Shown here in pieces: positions 50,095-59,326 of a stretch of 64,000 nucleotides of DNA. The notes under the pieces are model-generated. The model saw only the letters and a program-made list of their open reading frames with translations, was not told the origin of the DNA and made no database searches. The position numbers were made by a program, and so were the translations under genes. How positions within the stretch are numbered: position 1 is the stretch's first letter; each line of letters starts with the position of its first letter. Origin of the DNA: Nocardia acidivorans NBRC 108247 (GTDB lineage: Bacteria > Actinomycetota > Actinomycetes > Mycobacteriales > Mycobacteriaceae); the NCBI RefSeq assembly GCF_001625085.1, contig NZ_BDAW01000045.1:1-64000 (forward strand), in the 5' to 3' direction.

Positions 50095-50172
50095 GAATTG
50101 GCCCACCGTCGCCAATTGTGGCGCTCACCTCATGATCTGCGCATGGAATTGGAACCCGTTACTGTCGTGCGC

Positions 50173-50634
50173 ATGACCGAAGTCAAGATCGTCGCGGATT
50201 GCGCCGCCTCGGCCGAATCGGCCTTCGCCTATGTCAACGATTACCGGCATCTGCCGAAATTCATCAATGAGATCACCGATTTCGAACCGCTCACCGCGCA
50301 GACCGAAGGCGTCGACGCCACCTTCGACGGCACCATCGGACTCGGCCCGGTGAAACTGCACTCCACCATCAAGATCGTGCGGCACGAACCCGGCTACGCC
50401 ATCGGCGTGCGGTCCATCAAGGGCTTCGAGATCGAATCCACCTTCCTCTTCCACGACAAGGGCGAGGAATCCTGCACCATCGACGCGATCGTCGACTATC
50501 GGGTGCCCGGCGGCATCGCCGGAAAACTACTCGGCAAGACCATCGAACCGTTCGTGAAACTCGCCGTGAAGAGCTCCACGCACAACCTGGTGACCCAGGT
50601 CGCCGCATTCCACACCGAACGCACCAGCGCCTGA
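50173..50634 (+). CDS. SRPBCC family protein
   Basis: A 153-residue START/Bet v1-like helix-grip protein from the ATG at 50173 (MTEVKIVADCAASAESAFAYVNDYRHL). Alternating beta strands (FDGTIGLGPVKLHSTIKIV) and a long C-terminal helix (IEPFVKLAVKSSTHNLVTQV) fit the fold. It probably binds a hydrophobic ligand; no specific role can be given. Upstream in-frame ATGs at 50143 and 50098 look less likely. Confidence 0.8.
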   Translation: MTEVKIVADCAASAESAFAYVNDYRHLPKFINEITDFEPLTAQTEGVDATFDGTIGLGPVKLHSTIKIVRHEPGYAIGVRSIKGFEIESTFLFHDKGEESCTIDAIVDYRVPGGIAGKLLGKTIEPFVKLAVKSSTHNLVTQVAAFHTERTSA

Positions 50635-50705
50635 GACCGCCGGGGTCGTCAGCGCCGCCGGCCCCCGACATTGTTCCGGCCGATCCCCGCGGAAATGCTG
50701 GGCAT

Positions 50706-51026
50706 ATGCCCGAACGCACCACACCGGCCCTCGCGCAGCGCATCGGCTATATCTGCGGCCGCACCCTGCCGTCGATGTCGGAGTGGGTGCGCGATGACCT
50801 CATCGGTCCCGGCGCCACCCGCCGCTATCTGCTGCGCATTCTCGTGCCGATCATTCCGGTGCTCTGTCTGTTCCTGCTGATTCCCGGTCCGCTCCGGATG
50901 GGATTGGCCATGATGGCGCTGCTGTATCCGCCGCTCATCTACTTCACCGTCGCCCTCACCTATGTGTTCCGGCGCAATAAAACTCATCAGGCACGGATTC
51001 GATCCGGCACTCGCCGACACCGATAA
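50706..51026 (+). CDS. DUF5313 small membrane protein
   Basis: A 106-residue protein with the DUF5313 pattern: QRIGYICGRTLPSMSEWVRDDLIGPGATRRYLLR followed by two membrane helices and YFTVALTYVFRRNK. Short, common in mycolic-acid actinomycetes, function unknown. Confidence 0.8.
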   Translation: MPERTTPALAQRIGYICGRTLPSMSEWVRDDLIGPGATRRYLLRILVPIIPVLCLFLLIPGPLRMGLAMMALLYPPLIYFTVALTYVFRRNKTHQARIRSGTRRHR

Positions 51027-51173
51027 GCGCGCCCGCGACGCCGCCGATCGGCACGCCTACGAGCAGCGGCGCGGCCGAGCCTGAGCATTCGCTGTGGTTC
51101 CGGTCTCGATTGCGGTCCACTCGACCGGCATCGGCATACGCTCGTCGAGAAGACCTGTACCGCTTCGGGTTCG

Positions 51174-51656
51174 ATGGAGAACCGCATGCAACCGCACTGG
51201 AATCCCGCACATCTGCGAGCGAGCGATGCCGACCGGGAACGCGTGATCGAGGGCCTCAATCAGTGTTTCCGCGACGGCCGCATCACTGCCGACGAACTCT
51301 CCGAGCGAATAGGGTTGACCTTCAACGCCCGCACCTTCGCCGACCTCGACGCCGTATTGCAGGGGCTGCCCGTGGTGCGACCCATGCCGCCCGTGCCCGG
51401 TATGCCGACGGTGCCCGCGAACGCGCCGATGTTCTATCGGCAGCACAGGCAAACGCAGTGGAATGGCATGGGGCTCACCGCATTCGTGCTCGGCGTCTTC
51501 GGATTCATCTGCGGCATCACCGCGATTCCGGCCGTCGCGCTCGGTGCGGCCGCGCTCGCCATCGATCCCAAACGCGAGGACAAGGGCTTCGCCATCGCCG
51601 GGTTGGCGGCGGGCGGGGCCTGGCTGCTGCTGTTCGCCTCGCTGTGGCTCACCTGA
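51174..51656 (+). CDS. DUF1707 and DUF4190 protein
   Basis: A 160-residue protein. The N-terminal DUF1707 module (LRASDADRERVIEGLNQCFRDGRITADELSERIGLTFNARTFADLDAVLQGLP as a full domain) is followed by a Pro-rich linker and two membrane helices of DUF4190 type with a DPKREDKGFAIAG loop. The second ATG at 51186 may be the true start. Likely a small membrane regulator; function unknown. Its 3' end lies in the tandem repeat at 51641-51723. Confidence 0.8.
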   Translation: MENRMQPHWNPAHLRASDADRERVIEGLNQCFRDGRITADELSERIGLTFNARTFADLDAVLQGLPVVRPMPPVPGMPTVPANAPMFYRQHRQTQWNGMGLTAFVLGVFGFICGITAIPAVALGAAALAIDPKREDKGFAIAGLAAGGAWLLLFASLWLT

Positions 51657-51723
51657 GGCTGTGGCTCACCTGAGGCTGTGACTCACCCGAAGGCCGTGAC
51701 TCACCCGAAGGCCGTGGCTCACC
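51641..51723. repeat. 17-18 bp tandem repeat across two converging stop codons
   Basis: GCTGTGGCTCACCTGAG occurs at 51641 and 51658, then GCTGTGACTCACCCGAAG at 51675, GCCGTGACTCACCCGAAG at 51693 and a partial at 51711. The array spans the stop of the DUF1707 gene and that of the convergent kinase gene. Confidence 0.8.
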
Positions 51724-53965
51724 GGAAATCGGAGCGAATGGAGATGGCGCGTTCGAACGCGCGCAGATCCGCCTCCAACTGCCGGAAAAGCCAATAGTCG
51801 CCGAGGAATCCGAGCACACCGGCCAGGCACAGCCATTTGATCGGGCCGATGGCCAGGGATACCTCGTGCGGGGTCAGGAACAGCAGACTGGTGACCACGC
51901 CGATCAGTGGAATCGCCACGGCCACCGCCAGATAGCGGGTGCAGCGGCGGCCCAGTGCGCGCAGGGCGGCCTCATCACCGGCGGTCTCACCGTGCGTGAG
52001 CAGGCGCGGATAGAACCCGCGCACCACGAAGAAGGTCACCAGGAAGAACGGGTACGCGACCGCCACCGCACCCGAAACCAGCAGTGTCGCGGTCAGATTC
52101 ACCAGCCTGCCCATCGACAGGTCGGTGTAGACCAGCAGCGAGATCATCGCCACGATCGCCGAGACCACCCACCACAGGAAGGCCAGCAGCGCCACCCGGT
52201 CACCGGCGATGAGGGTGTCGCGGCGTGCCCGCCCCAGCGTCTCGGAATCGTAGCTGCGGCCCTTGCGCAGCCCGCGCCACACCAGGAAGGCCCGGCGGCA
52301 CAGGTAATTCGTGACGACGATGGCCGCGGGCGTGCTGAACAGTGCCAGCCCCGCGCCCACCGCCTGTAGGTGCCGCCGTTCGGTCTCGGTGAACCAGATA
52401 TCCCAGAGCGGCCCGTTGTGCAGATTCGCGTACAGCATGCCGAGGAAGTCGCCCAGGAAACTCGCGGCCGTCACCAACAGCACCAGGGACCACGGTCCGA
52501 CCCTGGCGCGCAGGCTGTTTCGCGGCGGGTCCACCAGATCGCGGGCGCGGTGGTCCAGGCACAGATCCAATTGCTGCGCCAGCGCCGCACCATCGGACCA
52601 GCGGTCATTGCGGTGCGGGGCAAGACATTTCAGCAGGACGCGGCGCAGGGTCGGCGGACAGTCCGGCGGCAACTGCTCCAGAAAGCGCGGATCGATCTCG
52701 CGCTGACGGATGCGCAGCATGCGTTCGAGGGAGGATTCCGAATCGCCCGCGCGGGTCTCGTCGTCGAAGGGCCGCTGTCCGGTGAGCAGCTCCCACAGCA
52801 CCACGCCGAGCGCGAAGATATCGCTGCGGCCGTCCAATTCCTCGGCGGTATCCGGCAATTGCGGGTGGCAGGCGGACAATTGCTCCGGTGACATATAGGC
52901 CAGCGAACCGCCGAAGTACGCCAGCGGACTGGTGCCCGCCACGTGCAGGCTGAAACTGATATTGAAATCGGCCAGTTTGGGGATGCCGTCCGCGGTGAGC
53001 AGGACATTGGCGGGCTTGATATCGCGGTGCAGCACCCCGTTCTCCGCCGAATAGTCCAGGGCGCGGGCCAGGCGACTGCCCAGCCAGGCGACCGTCTCCG
53101 GCCAGGTCTGCGCGGCGATGGCGGTGCGGGTGGCGGATTCACTCGGGACCAGACCGCCCTTGTCCCGCATGGCCGAATCGACGGCCTCCAGCAGCAGACC
53201 GCCGTCGCGCTGCTCGACCGGGCGCGCCCGCACCAGGCTCAGCACCTTCGACAGCGTGCCGCCCGGCAGGTACTGCATGTACATGAGCTTGAGTTCGCGC
53301 TCATCCATCAACCGCTGGTCGAAGACGCGCACGATGTTCTCGTGATCCAGCTGGGCGAGGGTCTCGGATTCGGTGCCGTGATTCTGCGAGACCTTCACCG
53401 CGACCAGACGCTGCATGGAGCGCTGCCGGGCCAGGAAGACCCGGGCGAAGGCGCCCGCGCCCAATTCGACGAGCAGGTCGAAATCGTCCACCCGATCCCC
53501 CACCTCGATACCGTCCAGGGCCGCGCGGGCACGCGGGCGGGCGATCAGGGTGCTGCGATAGTCGCGTTCCCCCCAGGCGGCCTCGGTGGGTGCGGCCTCG
53601 GTCGGAAAACCGCTCTCGTCGATACCGCGGCCCGAGCGCCGCAGGGCGTGGAACTCCTCGTAGGCCAGGTCGGGCGGCAACGGGCCGGAGCGCAGTTCAT
53701 CGAATTCCAGGCGGTATTCGGCCAGGCGTTTGGGAAAGTCGTACCGGATCCAGCGGTATTCCAGATCCACCTTGATCAGCTCGATCAGGCACAATCGCCG
53801 GAATTGCGCGTCCTCCGGCAGGAATTCGCGCAGGGCGGGCGGGCTGCCCGCCGCCTCCCATACGGCCGCGAAGCGCGCCGCGACCGCTGTCAGCAGCGAG
53901 CGGGTCTCGCCGACAGCGTCCGACTCGATCGCAGACTCCAACCTCATGCCCTCCGCACGACCCAT
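51719..53965 (-). CDS. Membrane Ser/Thr protein kinase, DFN variant
   Basis: About 748 residues from the ATG at 53963-53965 (MGRAEGMRLESAIESD), with GGAGGACAGG upstream; the frame extends 10 codons further. An N-terminal region (LREFLPEDAQFRRLCLIELIKVDLEYRW) recalls planctomycete-type kinases. The kinase domain has the Gly loop (ELGAGAFARVFLA), VAVKVS lysine (about 190), HRDIKPANVLL and YMSPEQL, but the Mg-binding DFG reads DFN (Asn codon 52961-52963). About five membrane helices follow (residues about 490-730). Autonomous signalling is likely; the target is unknown. Confidence 0.88.
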   Translation of the reverse strand: MGRAEGMRLESAIESDAVGETRSLLTAVAARFAAVWEAAGSPPALREFLPEDAQFRRLCLIELIKVDLEYRWIRYDFPKRLAEYRLEFDELRSGPLPPDLAYEEFHALRRSGRGIDESGFPTEAAPTEAAWGERDYRSTLIARPRARAALDGIEVGDRVDDFDLLVELGAGAFARVFLARQRSMQRLVAVKVSQNHGTESETLAQLDHENIVRVFDQRLMDERELKLMYMQYLPGGTLSKVLSLVRARPVEQRDGGLLLEAVDSAMRDKGGLVPSESATRTAIAAQTWPETVAWLGSRLARALDYSAENGVLHRDIKPANVLLTADGIPKLADFNISFSLHVAGTSPLAYFGGSLAYMSPEQLSACHPQLPDTAEELDGRSDIFALGVVLWELLTGQRPFDDETRAGDSESSLERMLRIRQREIDPRFLEQLPPDCPPTLRRVLLKCLAPHRNDRWSDGAALAQQLDLCLDHRARDLVDPPRNSLRARVGPWSLVLLVTAASFLGDFLGMLYANLHNGPLWDIWFTETERRHLQAVGAGLALFSTPAAIVVTNYLCRRAFLVWRGLRKGRSYDSETLGRARRDTLIAGDRVALLAFLWWVVSAIVAMISLLVYTDLSMGRLVNLTATLLVSGAVAVAYPFFLVTFFVVRGFYPRLLTHGETAGDEAALRALGRRCTRYLAVAVAIPLIGVVTSLLFLTPHEVSLAIGPIKWLCLAGVLGFLGDYWLFRQLEADLRAFERAISIRSDFR

Positions 53966-54124
53966 GACAACCTGTCCTCCCCGGGTGGATGCCACTTGGA
54001 TTCAGTATGCGCCCGTGAGTCGGCACGGACGTACCCAATTACCCGCATGGAACAGCGCTGACGAGGCCGTGCGGGCACCGCGGGGGCGGACAGGGCGCGC
54101 CGCCGGGCACTACAGTTCCCGGAC

Positions 54125-54631
54125 ATGACCGAGCAGTTTCCGGACCGCATCTGGGGTTCGCGCACCAATCTCCTGTCCCGCGTTGTCAGTTCGTTCGCCG
54201 CGACGAAACTCGGATCGCTGGCGACCCGCACACTCACGCCGCTGGATCGGCGGCTGCTCGAGCGCACCGGCGGCAAATACACCGTGCTGGGCCCGATCGG
54301 CGCACCGGTCATCCTGCTCACCACCGTCGGCCGCAAATCCGGGCAGCCGCGCACCACCCCGCTGCTGTACGTGCACGACGGCGACACGCTGTATGTCATC
54401 GGCAGTAATTTCGGACAGGCGCAGCATCCCGCCTGGACCGGGAACCTGCTGGCCGATCCCACCGGCGAGGTCACCATCGCGGGCGAGCGGATTCCGGTGC
54501 GGGCGGCCCTGGTTCAGGACGAGGCGCGCAAGGCGGAGATCTTCGCCCGCTTCGAGGAGACCACGCGGGCGTACACCGCCTACCGCAACCGCACCGCGCG
54601 CGATTTGCGTATTTTCGCCCTGACAAGATAG
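54125..54631 (+). CDS. F420-type nitroreductase family protein
   Basis: A 168-residue deazaflavin-dependent nitroreductase (DDN-like). VILLTTVGRKSGQPRTTPLLYVHDGDTLYVIGSNFGQAQHPAWTGNLLADP is the continuous family block that binds F420 with its basic GRKSGQPR. The preceding TPLDRRLLERTGGKYTVLG is also typical. It probably reduces quinone-like compounds with F420H2. The rraA gene follows 4 bases later, perhaps in one transcript. Confidence 0.92.
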   Translation: MTEQFPDRIWGSRTNLLSRVVSSFAATKLGSLATRTLTPLDRRLLERTGGKYTVLGPIGAPVILLTTVGRKSGQPRTTPLLYVHDGDTLYVIGSNFGQAQHPAWTGNLLADPTGEVTIAGERIPVRAALVQDEARKAEIFARFEETTRAYTAYRNRTARDLRIFALTR

Positions 54632-54635
54632 GCGG

Positions 54636-55124
54636 GTGACCGAATCAGCAAACTTCGTCGCGACTGCCGACCTGGCCGATGAGATCGGCCCCGAAATCCG
54701 CAGCTGTGATACCCAGTTCATTCAATTCGGCGGCCGGGAAGCCTTCGCGGGCCGCATCGTGACCATTCGCTGCTTCCAGGACAACCTGCTGGTGAAGCAG
54801 ACCCTCGGCGAGCCGGGCGAGGGCCGGGTGCTGGTCGTGGACGGTGGCGGCAGCGTGCACACCGCCCTGGTCGGCGACATCATCGCCGGGCGCGGTGTGG
54901 ACAACGGCTGGTCCGGCGTGATCGTCCATGGCGCGGTACGGGATTCGGCGATCCTGCGCACCCTGGACATCGGTGTGAAGGCGCTGGGCACCAACCCGCG
55001 CAAGAGCACCCAGACCGGATCCGGTGAGAAGGATGTGCCGGTCGAATTCGGCGGTGTGAAGTTCGTCCCCGGGGACATGCTCTACAGCGATCACGACGGG
55101 GTCGTCGTCCGCGCCGAGGACTGA
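54636..55124 (+). CDS. rraA: RraA family protein
   Basis: A 162-residue protein from a GTG (MTESANFVATADLADEIG) of the RraA/HMG aldolase-like fold. GREAFAGRIVTIRCFQDN, VLVVDGGGSVHTALVGDIIAGRGVDNGWSGVIVHGAVRDS and YSDHDGVVV fit the family, with the RD metal motif. Named as an inhibitor of RNase E in E. coli; in actinobacteria it may be an aldolase instead. Counterpart of Rv3853. A convergent hairpin follows at 55173-55201. Confidence 0.9.
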   Translation: MTESANFVATADLADEIGPEIRSCDTQFIQFGGREAFAGRIVTIRCFQDNLLVKQTLGEPGEGRVLVVDGGGSVHTALVGDIIAGRGVDNGWSGVIVHGAVRDSAILRTLDIGVKALGTNPRKSTQTGSGEKDVPVEFGGVKFVPGDMLYSDHDGVVVRAED

Positions 55125-55172
55125 TTCGCCGGACTCTCCAAAGACTCGGGGAGATGCTCAGCGGTGCCGTTC

Positions 55173-55201
55173 ACCTGCCCGGCCGTACGCGCCGGGCAGG
55201 T
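55173..55201. terminator. Hairpin between rraA and the S4 gene
   Basis: ACCTGCCCGGC and GCCGGGCAGGT form a perfect 11-bp stem with a 7-base loop between two convergent genes. Confidence 0.65.
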
Positions 55202-55227
55202 CGCGCCGAGGCGCTCGGCGGGTGGGT

Positions 55228-55449
55228 TCAGCCGTTGGCCACGCGGACCTTGTGACCGGCGAGGGTGATGACGTCCCCGGCGCTGAGCTGACGCCCGCGA
55301 CGCAGCTCCACCTCGTCATTCACCCGCACCAGGCCCTCGGCGATGACTTGTTTGGCTTCCGAACCGGAATCGATGAGGTTCGCCAGCTTCAGGAATTGGC
55401 CGAGCCGAATGACATCGTCTTCGATCGGCACATCGACTGGATCCGACAT
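55228..55449 (-). CDS. S4-domain RNA-binding protein (YaaA/RqcP-like)
   Basis: A 73-residue protein from the ATG at 55447-55449 (MSDPVDVPIEDDVIRLGQFLKLANLIDSG). It is one S4 domain, IRLGQFLKLANLIDSGSEAKQVIAEGLVRVNDEVELRRGRQLSAGDVI being the RNA-binding alpha-L fold. Stand-alone S4 proteins act in ribosome rescue or tRNA handling. The frame is open upstream to 55731, but this is antisense to lysX. Confidence 0.85.
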   Translation of the reverse strand: MSDPVDVPIEDDVIRLGQFLKLANLIDSGSEAKQVIAEGLVRVNDEVELRRGRQLSAGDVITLAGHKVRVANG

Positions 55450-55543
55450 GGATACATCCTCACCCGGCGGTTCCAGGACACCAAATATCACCCCCGCAAC
55501 CAACCGGTAAGGGGCCCGCAACGAGACACGAACCGGGTTCCGA

Positions 55544-58500
55544 GTGCACATGGGCGAGCGCAACATACACACTGGTGCGGTGACTTCGACGCAGGACCGG
55601 CAGCACCGGGAACTCGAACACAGACCCGACGCGCCGTCGCCCGAGGTGCCGCATCGCGGCCACGGGCGACTCCGGGAAGTCCCGCACGTCGCGGGGCTGG
55701 TCCTGGGCGTCTTCGCGGTTCTGTGCGCCATGTGGAGTATTTCGCCCGGTCTGCGGTATCTGACGTCGGGGCTGCGGCACTACGTCGACACCTATTACTT
55801 CGACGCGCCCGACACCTCGCTGGTGTGGGCGCTGGTGGTCGGATTGCTCGCGGGCGCGACCGCCAGCCGCAAGCGCATCGCCTGGTGGCTACTGTTCGGC
55901 TATATGGCCGCGTACGCGCTGGCCAACGCCCTGGACTTCGCCGCCGAGAGCGATCTCAACGCGCTCGTCGCCCTGGTCGTCCACCTCGGTGTGATGACCG
56001 TGCTGATCGCGGCCTGGTCCGAGTTCTACACCCGGGTGCGCAGCGGCACCGTCCTGCGCTCGCTCGGCGTACTGATCGGCGGCCTGGCTCTCGGGTGCGG
56101 GGTCGGCTGGGGTCTGGTGGAATTGTTCCCCGGCAGCCTGCCCGAGGACGAACAGCGGCCGCTGTGGGCCGTTTCCCGGGTGACCGCCGCCATCCTGGTC
56201 AGCAATGAGGATTTCGACGGACATCCGTCGCATCTGGTGAACCTGCTGCTCGGCCTGTTCGGCGCCATGGCGCTGCTGGCCGCGGTGATGGTGCTGTTCC
56301 GATCCCAGCGCGCCACCAACGCGCTCACCGGGCTGGACGAATCCGCCATTCGCGGGCTCATCGAACGCTCCGATGTGGAGGATTCGCTCGGATACTTCGC
56401 GACCCGGCGCGACAAGGCCGTGGTCTTCGCGCCCAGCGGTAAGGCCGCCGTCACCTATCGCGTGGAACTCGGCGTCTGCCTGGCCTCCGGCGATCCCATC
56501 GGCAAGAAGGAAGCCTGGCCACACGCCATCGACGCCTGGCTGCGGCTGGCCGACCAATACGGTTGGGCGCCCGCGGTGATGGGCGCGAGCGAGCTCGGCG
56601 CGACCGCCTACCGCCGCGCCGGACTCTCCGCGCTGCGCCTGGGCGACGAGGCCATTCTGGAGACCCGCACCTTCTCGCTCGCGGGCGCGGAGATGAAACA
56701 GGTCCGCCAGGCCGTGAACCGACTTGCCAAGCAGGGCATCACCGTTCGCGTACGCCGGCACAAGGAGATACCCGCCGAGGAAATGGCCGAGGTCACCGAG
56801 CGCGCCGAGGCCTGGCGCGATACCGAGACCGAACGCGGCTTCTCCATGGCCCTGGACCGGCTCGGCGATCCGCTCGACGGCGACTGCCTGCTGGTCGAGG
56901 CGATCGACTCGAACGAACGCGTGCTCGGCATGCTGTCGCTGGTGCCGTGGGGCCGCACCGGCGTCTCGCTGGATCTGATGCGCCGGGATCGCCGCAGCCC
57001 CAACGGCGTCATGGAATTGATGATCTCCAAACTGGCGCTCACCTCCGAGCAGTACGGCATCACCCGAATCTCGTTGAACTTCGCGGTCTTCCGCGCGGTC
57101 TTCGAGGAGGGCAGCCGGATCGGCGCGGGACCCGTACTGCGCCTGTGGCGTTCGGTGCTCATGTTCTTCTCGCGCTGGTATCAGCTGGAGGCGCTGTACC
57201 GCTCGAATGTGAAGTACCAACCGGTTTGGGTGCCGCGCTTCTCCCTCTTCGAGGAGCGCCGGCAGCTGCCGCGGGTGGCCATCGCGAGCGCTCTCGCCGA
57301 GGGCTTCCTGCCGCGAATCGGCAAGGAGCAGAACCCGACCGCGCATACCGGTCTGCGTTCCTCGGTGCCGGACACCATGACCGGACTGCACGCCGACGGC
57401 AGTATGCCCGACCTGCCGCCGGAGGAGTACGACGAATCCGGACCGCGCCGCCCCGAACAGGTGCGGGTGCGCATGGACAAACTGCGCAAACTCACCGACT
57501 CCGGGGTGGACGCCTATCCGGTCGCGTACCCGCCGACCCATACCGTCGCCGCCGCGCGCCGCTCACCGCAGGGCACCACGGTGCGAGTCTGCGGGCGGCT
57601 CTTGCGGATTCGCGATTACGGCGGGGTCAGCTTCGCCGTGCTGCGCGACTGGTCCGGGGAGATCCAACTGGTCATCGACCGCGGCCGGGTGGGCGCGGAG
57701 CGCAGCGCCGCCTTCGACGAATTCTTCGACCTCGGCGACCTCATCGAGGTCAGCGGACAGATCGGGCGCAGCCGCAGCGGTGAACTATCCCTGCTCGCCG
57801 CCGACTGGCGCATGATCGGAAAATGCCTGCACCCCCTGCCCGACAAGTGGAAGGGCCTGGCCGATCCCGAGGCGCGGGTGCGCCAGCGCTACGTCGACAT
57901 GGCCATCAACACCGATATCCGCGAGATGATGGCCAAACGCAGCGCCGTGGTGCGCTCACTGCGAGACACCTTGCACGGCTGGGGATTCCTGGAGGTCGAG
58001 ACACCGGTGCTGCAGCAGGTGCACGGCGGCGCCAACGCCACCCCGTTCACCACCCATATCAATGCCTACGACCTCGATCTGTACCTGCGCATCGCACCCG
58101 AGCTGTACCTCAAGCGACTCTGCGTCGGCGGTATGGAGAAGGTCTTCGAACTCGGCCGCGTCTTCCGCAACGAAGGCGTGGACTACAGCCACAATCCCGA
58201 GTTCACCATCCTGGAAGCCTATGAGGCGCACAGTGATTACGAGCGCATGATGCATGCCTGCCGCCAGCTCATCCAGGAGGCCGCGCTCGCGGCCAACGGG
58301 AAGATGGTGGCCATGCGGCCCGGACCGGACGGCACGCTCACCGAGGTGGACATCTCCGGCGAATGGCCGGTGAAGACCGTGCACGGCGCGGTCTCGGACA
58401 AACTCGGCGAGACCATCGGCCCGGAGACCGATACCGAACGCCTGCGGCTGCTCTGCGACAAGGCCGGGGTGCCGTGGCAATTGGGCTGGGACGCCGGACA

Positions 58501-58909
58501 ACTCGTCCTCGAAATGTACGAGCACCTGGTGGAGGCGAGCACCGAGGAACCCACCTTCTACATCGACTTCCCCACCTCGGTCTCCCCGCTCACGCGGGCG
58601 CACCGGCATATCGCCGGGGTCACCGAACGCTGGGATCTGGTGGCGTGGGGCGTCGAATTGGGTACCGCCTACAGCGAATTGACCGATCCGGTGGAGCAGC
58701 GCAAACGTCTCACCGAACAGTCCATGCTGGCCGCGGGCGGTGATCCCGAGGCGATGGAACTCGATGAGGATTTCCTGCAGGCCCTGGAACACGCCATGCC
58801 GCCCACCGGTGGCCTCGGCGTGGGCGTGGACCGCGTGGTCATGCTGATCACCGGCCGCAGCATTCGCGAAACCCTGCCCTTCCCGCTGGTGAAACCCCGT
58901 ACTGGATAA
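55544..58909 (+). CDS. lysX: Lysylphosphatidylglycerol synthase/lysyl-tRNA synthetase LysX
   Basis: Up to 1121 residues; a GTG at 55580 (MTSTQDRQHRELEH) is an alternative start. An N-terminal block of about six membrane helices (residues 45-260) is followed by the DUF2156 lysyltransferase (ALTGLDESAIRGLIE, SLGYFATRRDKAVVFAPSGKA, DTETERGFSMALDRLGDP), an OB-fold (RVCGRLLRIRDYGGVSFAVLRDWSGEIQLV) and a class II LysRS (LEVETPVLQQVHGGANATPF, RIAPELYLKRL, FRNEGVDYSHNPEFT, GVGVDRVVMLITG). It charges tRNA-Lys and transfers Lys to phosphatidylglycerol, giving resistance to cationic peptides. Strongly similar by eye to the M. tuberculosis protein. Confidence 0.95.
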   Translation: MHMGERNIHTGAVTSTQDRQHRELEHRPDAPSPEVPHRGHGRLREVPHVAGLVLGVFAVLCAMWSISPGLRYLTSGLRHYVDTYYFDAPDTSLVWALVVGLLAGATASRKRIAWWLLFGYMAAYALANALDFAAESDLNALVALVVHLGVMTVLIAAWSEFYTRVRSGTVLRSLGVLIGGLALGCGVGWGLVELFPGSLPEDEQRPLWAVSRVTAAILVSNEDFDGHPSHLVNLLLGLFGAMALLAAVMVLFRSQRATNALTGLDESAIRGLIERSDVEDSLGYFATRRDKAVVFAPSGKAAVTYRVELGVCLASGDPIGKKEAWPHAIDAWLRLADQYGWAPAVMGASELGATAYRRAGLSALRLGDEAILETRTFSLAGAEMKQVRQAVNRLAKQGITVRVRRHKEIPAEEMAEVTERAEAWRDTETERGFSMALDRLGDPLDGDCLLVEAIDSNERVLGMLSLVPWGRTGVSLDLMRRDRRSPNGVMELMISKLALTSEQYGITRISLNFAVFRAVFEEGSRIGAGPVLRLWRSVLMFFSRWYQLEALYRSNVKYQPVWVPRFSLFEERRQLPRVAIASALAEGFLPRIGKEQNPTAHTGLRSSVPDTMTGLHADGSMPDLPPEEYDESGPRRPEQVRVRMDKLRKLTDSGVDAYPVAYPPTHTVAAARRSPQGTTVRVCGRLLRIRDYGGVSFAVLRDWSGEIQLVIDRGRVGAERSAAFDEFFDLGDLIEVSGQIGRSRSGELSLLAADWRMIGKCLHPLPDKWKGLADPEARVRQRYVDMAINTDIREMMAKRSAVVRSLRDTLHGWGFLEVETPVLQQVHGGANATPFTTHINAYDLDLYLRIAPELYLKRLCVGGMEKVFELGRVFRNEGVDYSHNPEFTILEAYEAHSDYERMMHACRQLIQEAALAANGKMVAMRPGPDGTLTEVDISGEWPVKTVHGAVSDKLGETIGPETDTERLRLLCDKAGVPWQLGWDAGQLVLEMYEHLVEASTEEPTFYIDFPTSVSPLTRAHRHIAGVTERWDLVAWGVELGTAYSELTDPVEQRKRLTEQSMLAAGGDPEAMELDEDFLQALEHAMPPTGGLGVGVDRVVMLITGRSIRETLPFPLVKPRTG

Positions 58910-58981
58910 CCGGATCGGAGCAATCTGTCGATCTCGTGAACGTTTCCGCATTTACAGCCGATTCACAGTGGACTCCCAGAT

Positions 58982-59016
58982 CCGGGGCCGCCGGTTAACC
59001 TTGAAGGCGGCCCCGG
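58982..59016 (+). terminator. Hairpin terminator after lysX
   Basis: CCGGGGCCGCC and GGCGGCCCCGG form a perfect 11-bp stem with a 13-base loop about 70 bases after the lysX stop. Confidence 0.6.
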
Positions 59017-59052
59017 GGAGGGGGCAGACCGACAGTTGAGGATGGTGTTTCG

Positions 59053-59277
59053 ATGCATTACCTAGACCTGATGACCCAGGCCAACCTGCTGGACCACCAC
59101 GTGTGGACCAATCCGGACACCTGGACCTCCACCATGGAGTACGCCGCCAAGAACAAGTCCTCCAGGAAGGGCGGCGGCTTCTGGATCTTCGCGGCCGTCT
59201 GCTGCATCGGCATCATCGCGCTGGTGCTTGGCATCGTCTACCTGATGACCAACCGCAGGAAGAACCAGGGACAGTAA
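59053..59277 (+). CDS. Small single-pass membrane protein
   Basis: A 74-residue protein (MHYLDLMTQANLLDHHVWTNP) with one membrane helix (FWIFAAVCCIGIIALVLGIVYLM, residues about 43-65) and a basic C-terminal tail. No family is recognised. The ATG lacks a strong ribosome-binding site. A stand-alone gene between two well-defined ones. Confidence 0.6.
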   Translation: MHYLDLMTQANLLDHHVWTNPDTWTSTMEYAAKNKSSRKGGGFWIFAAVCCIGIIALVLGIVYLMTNRRKNQGQ

Positions 59278-59326
59278 GGCTTCACCCCTGGCGAGACCCG
59301 CAGATCGCGTGCGGCAGAGTGGTGAC

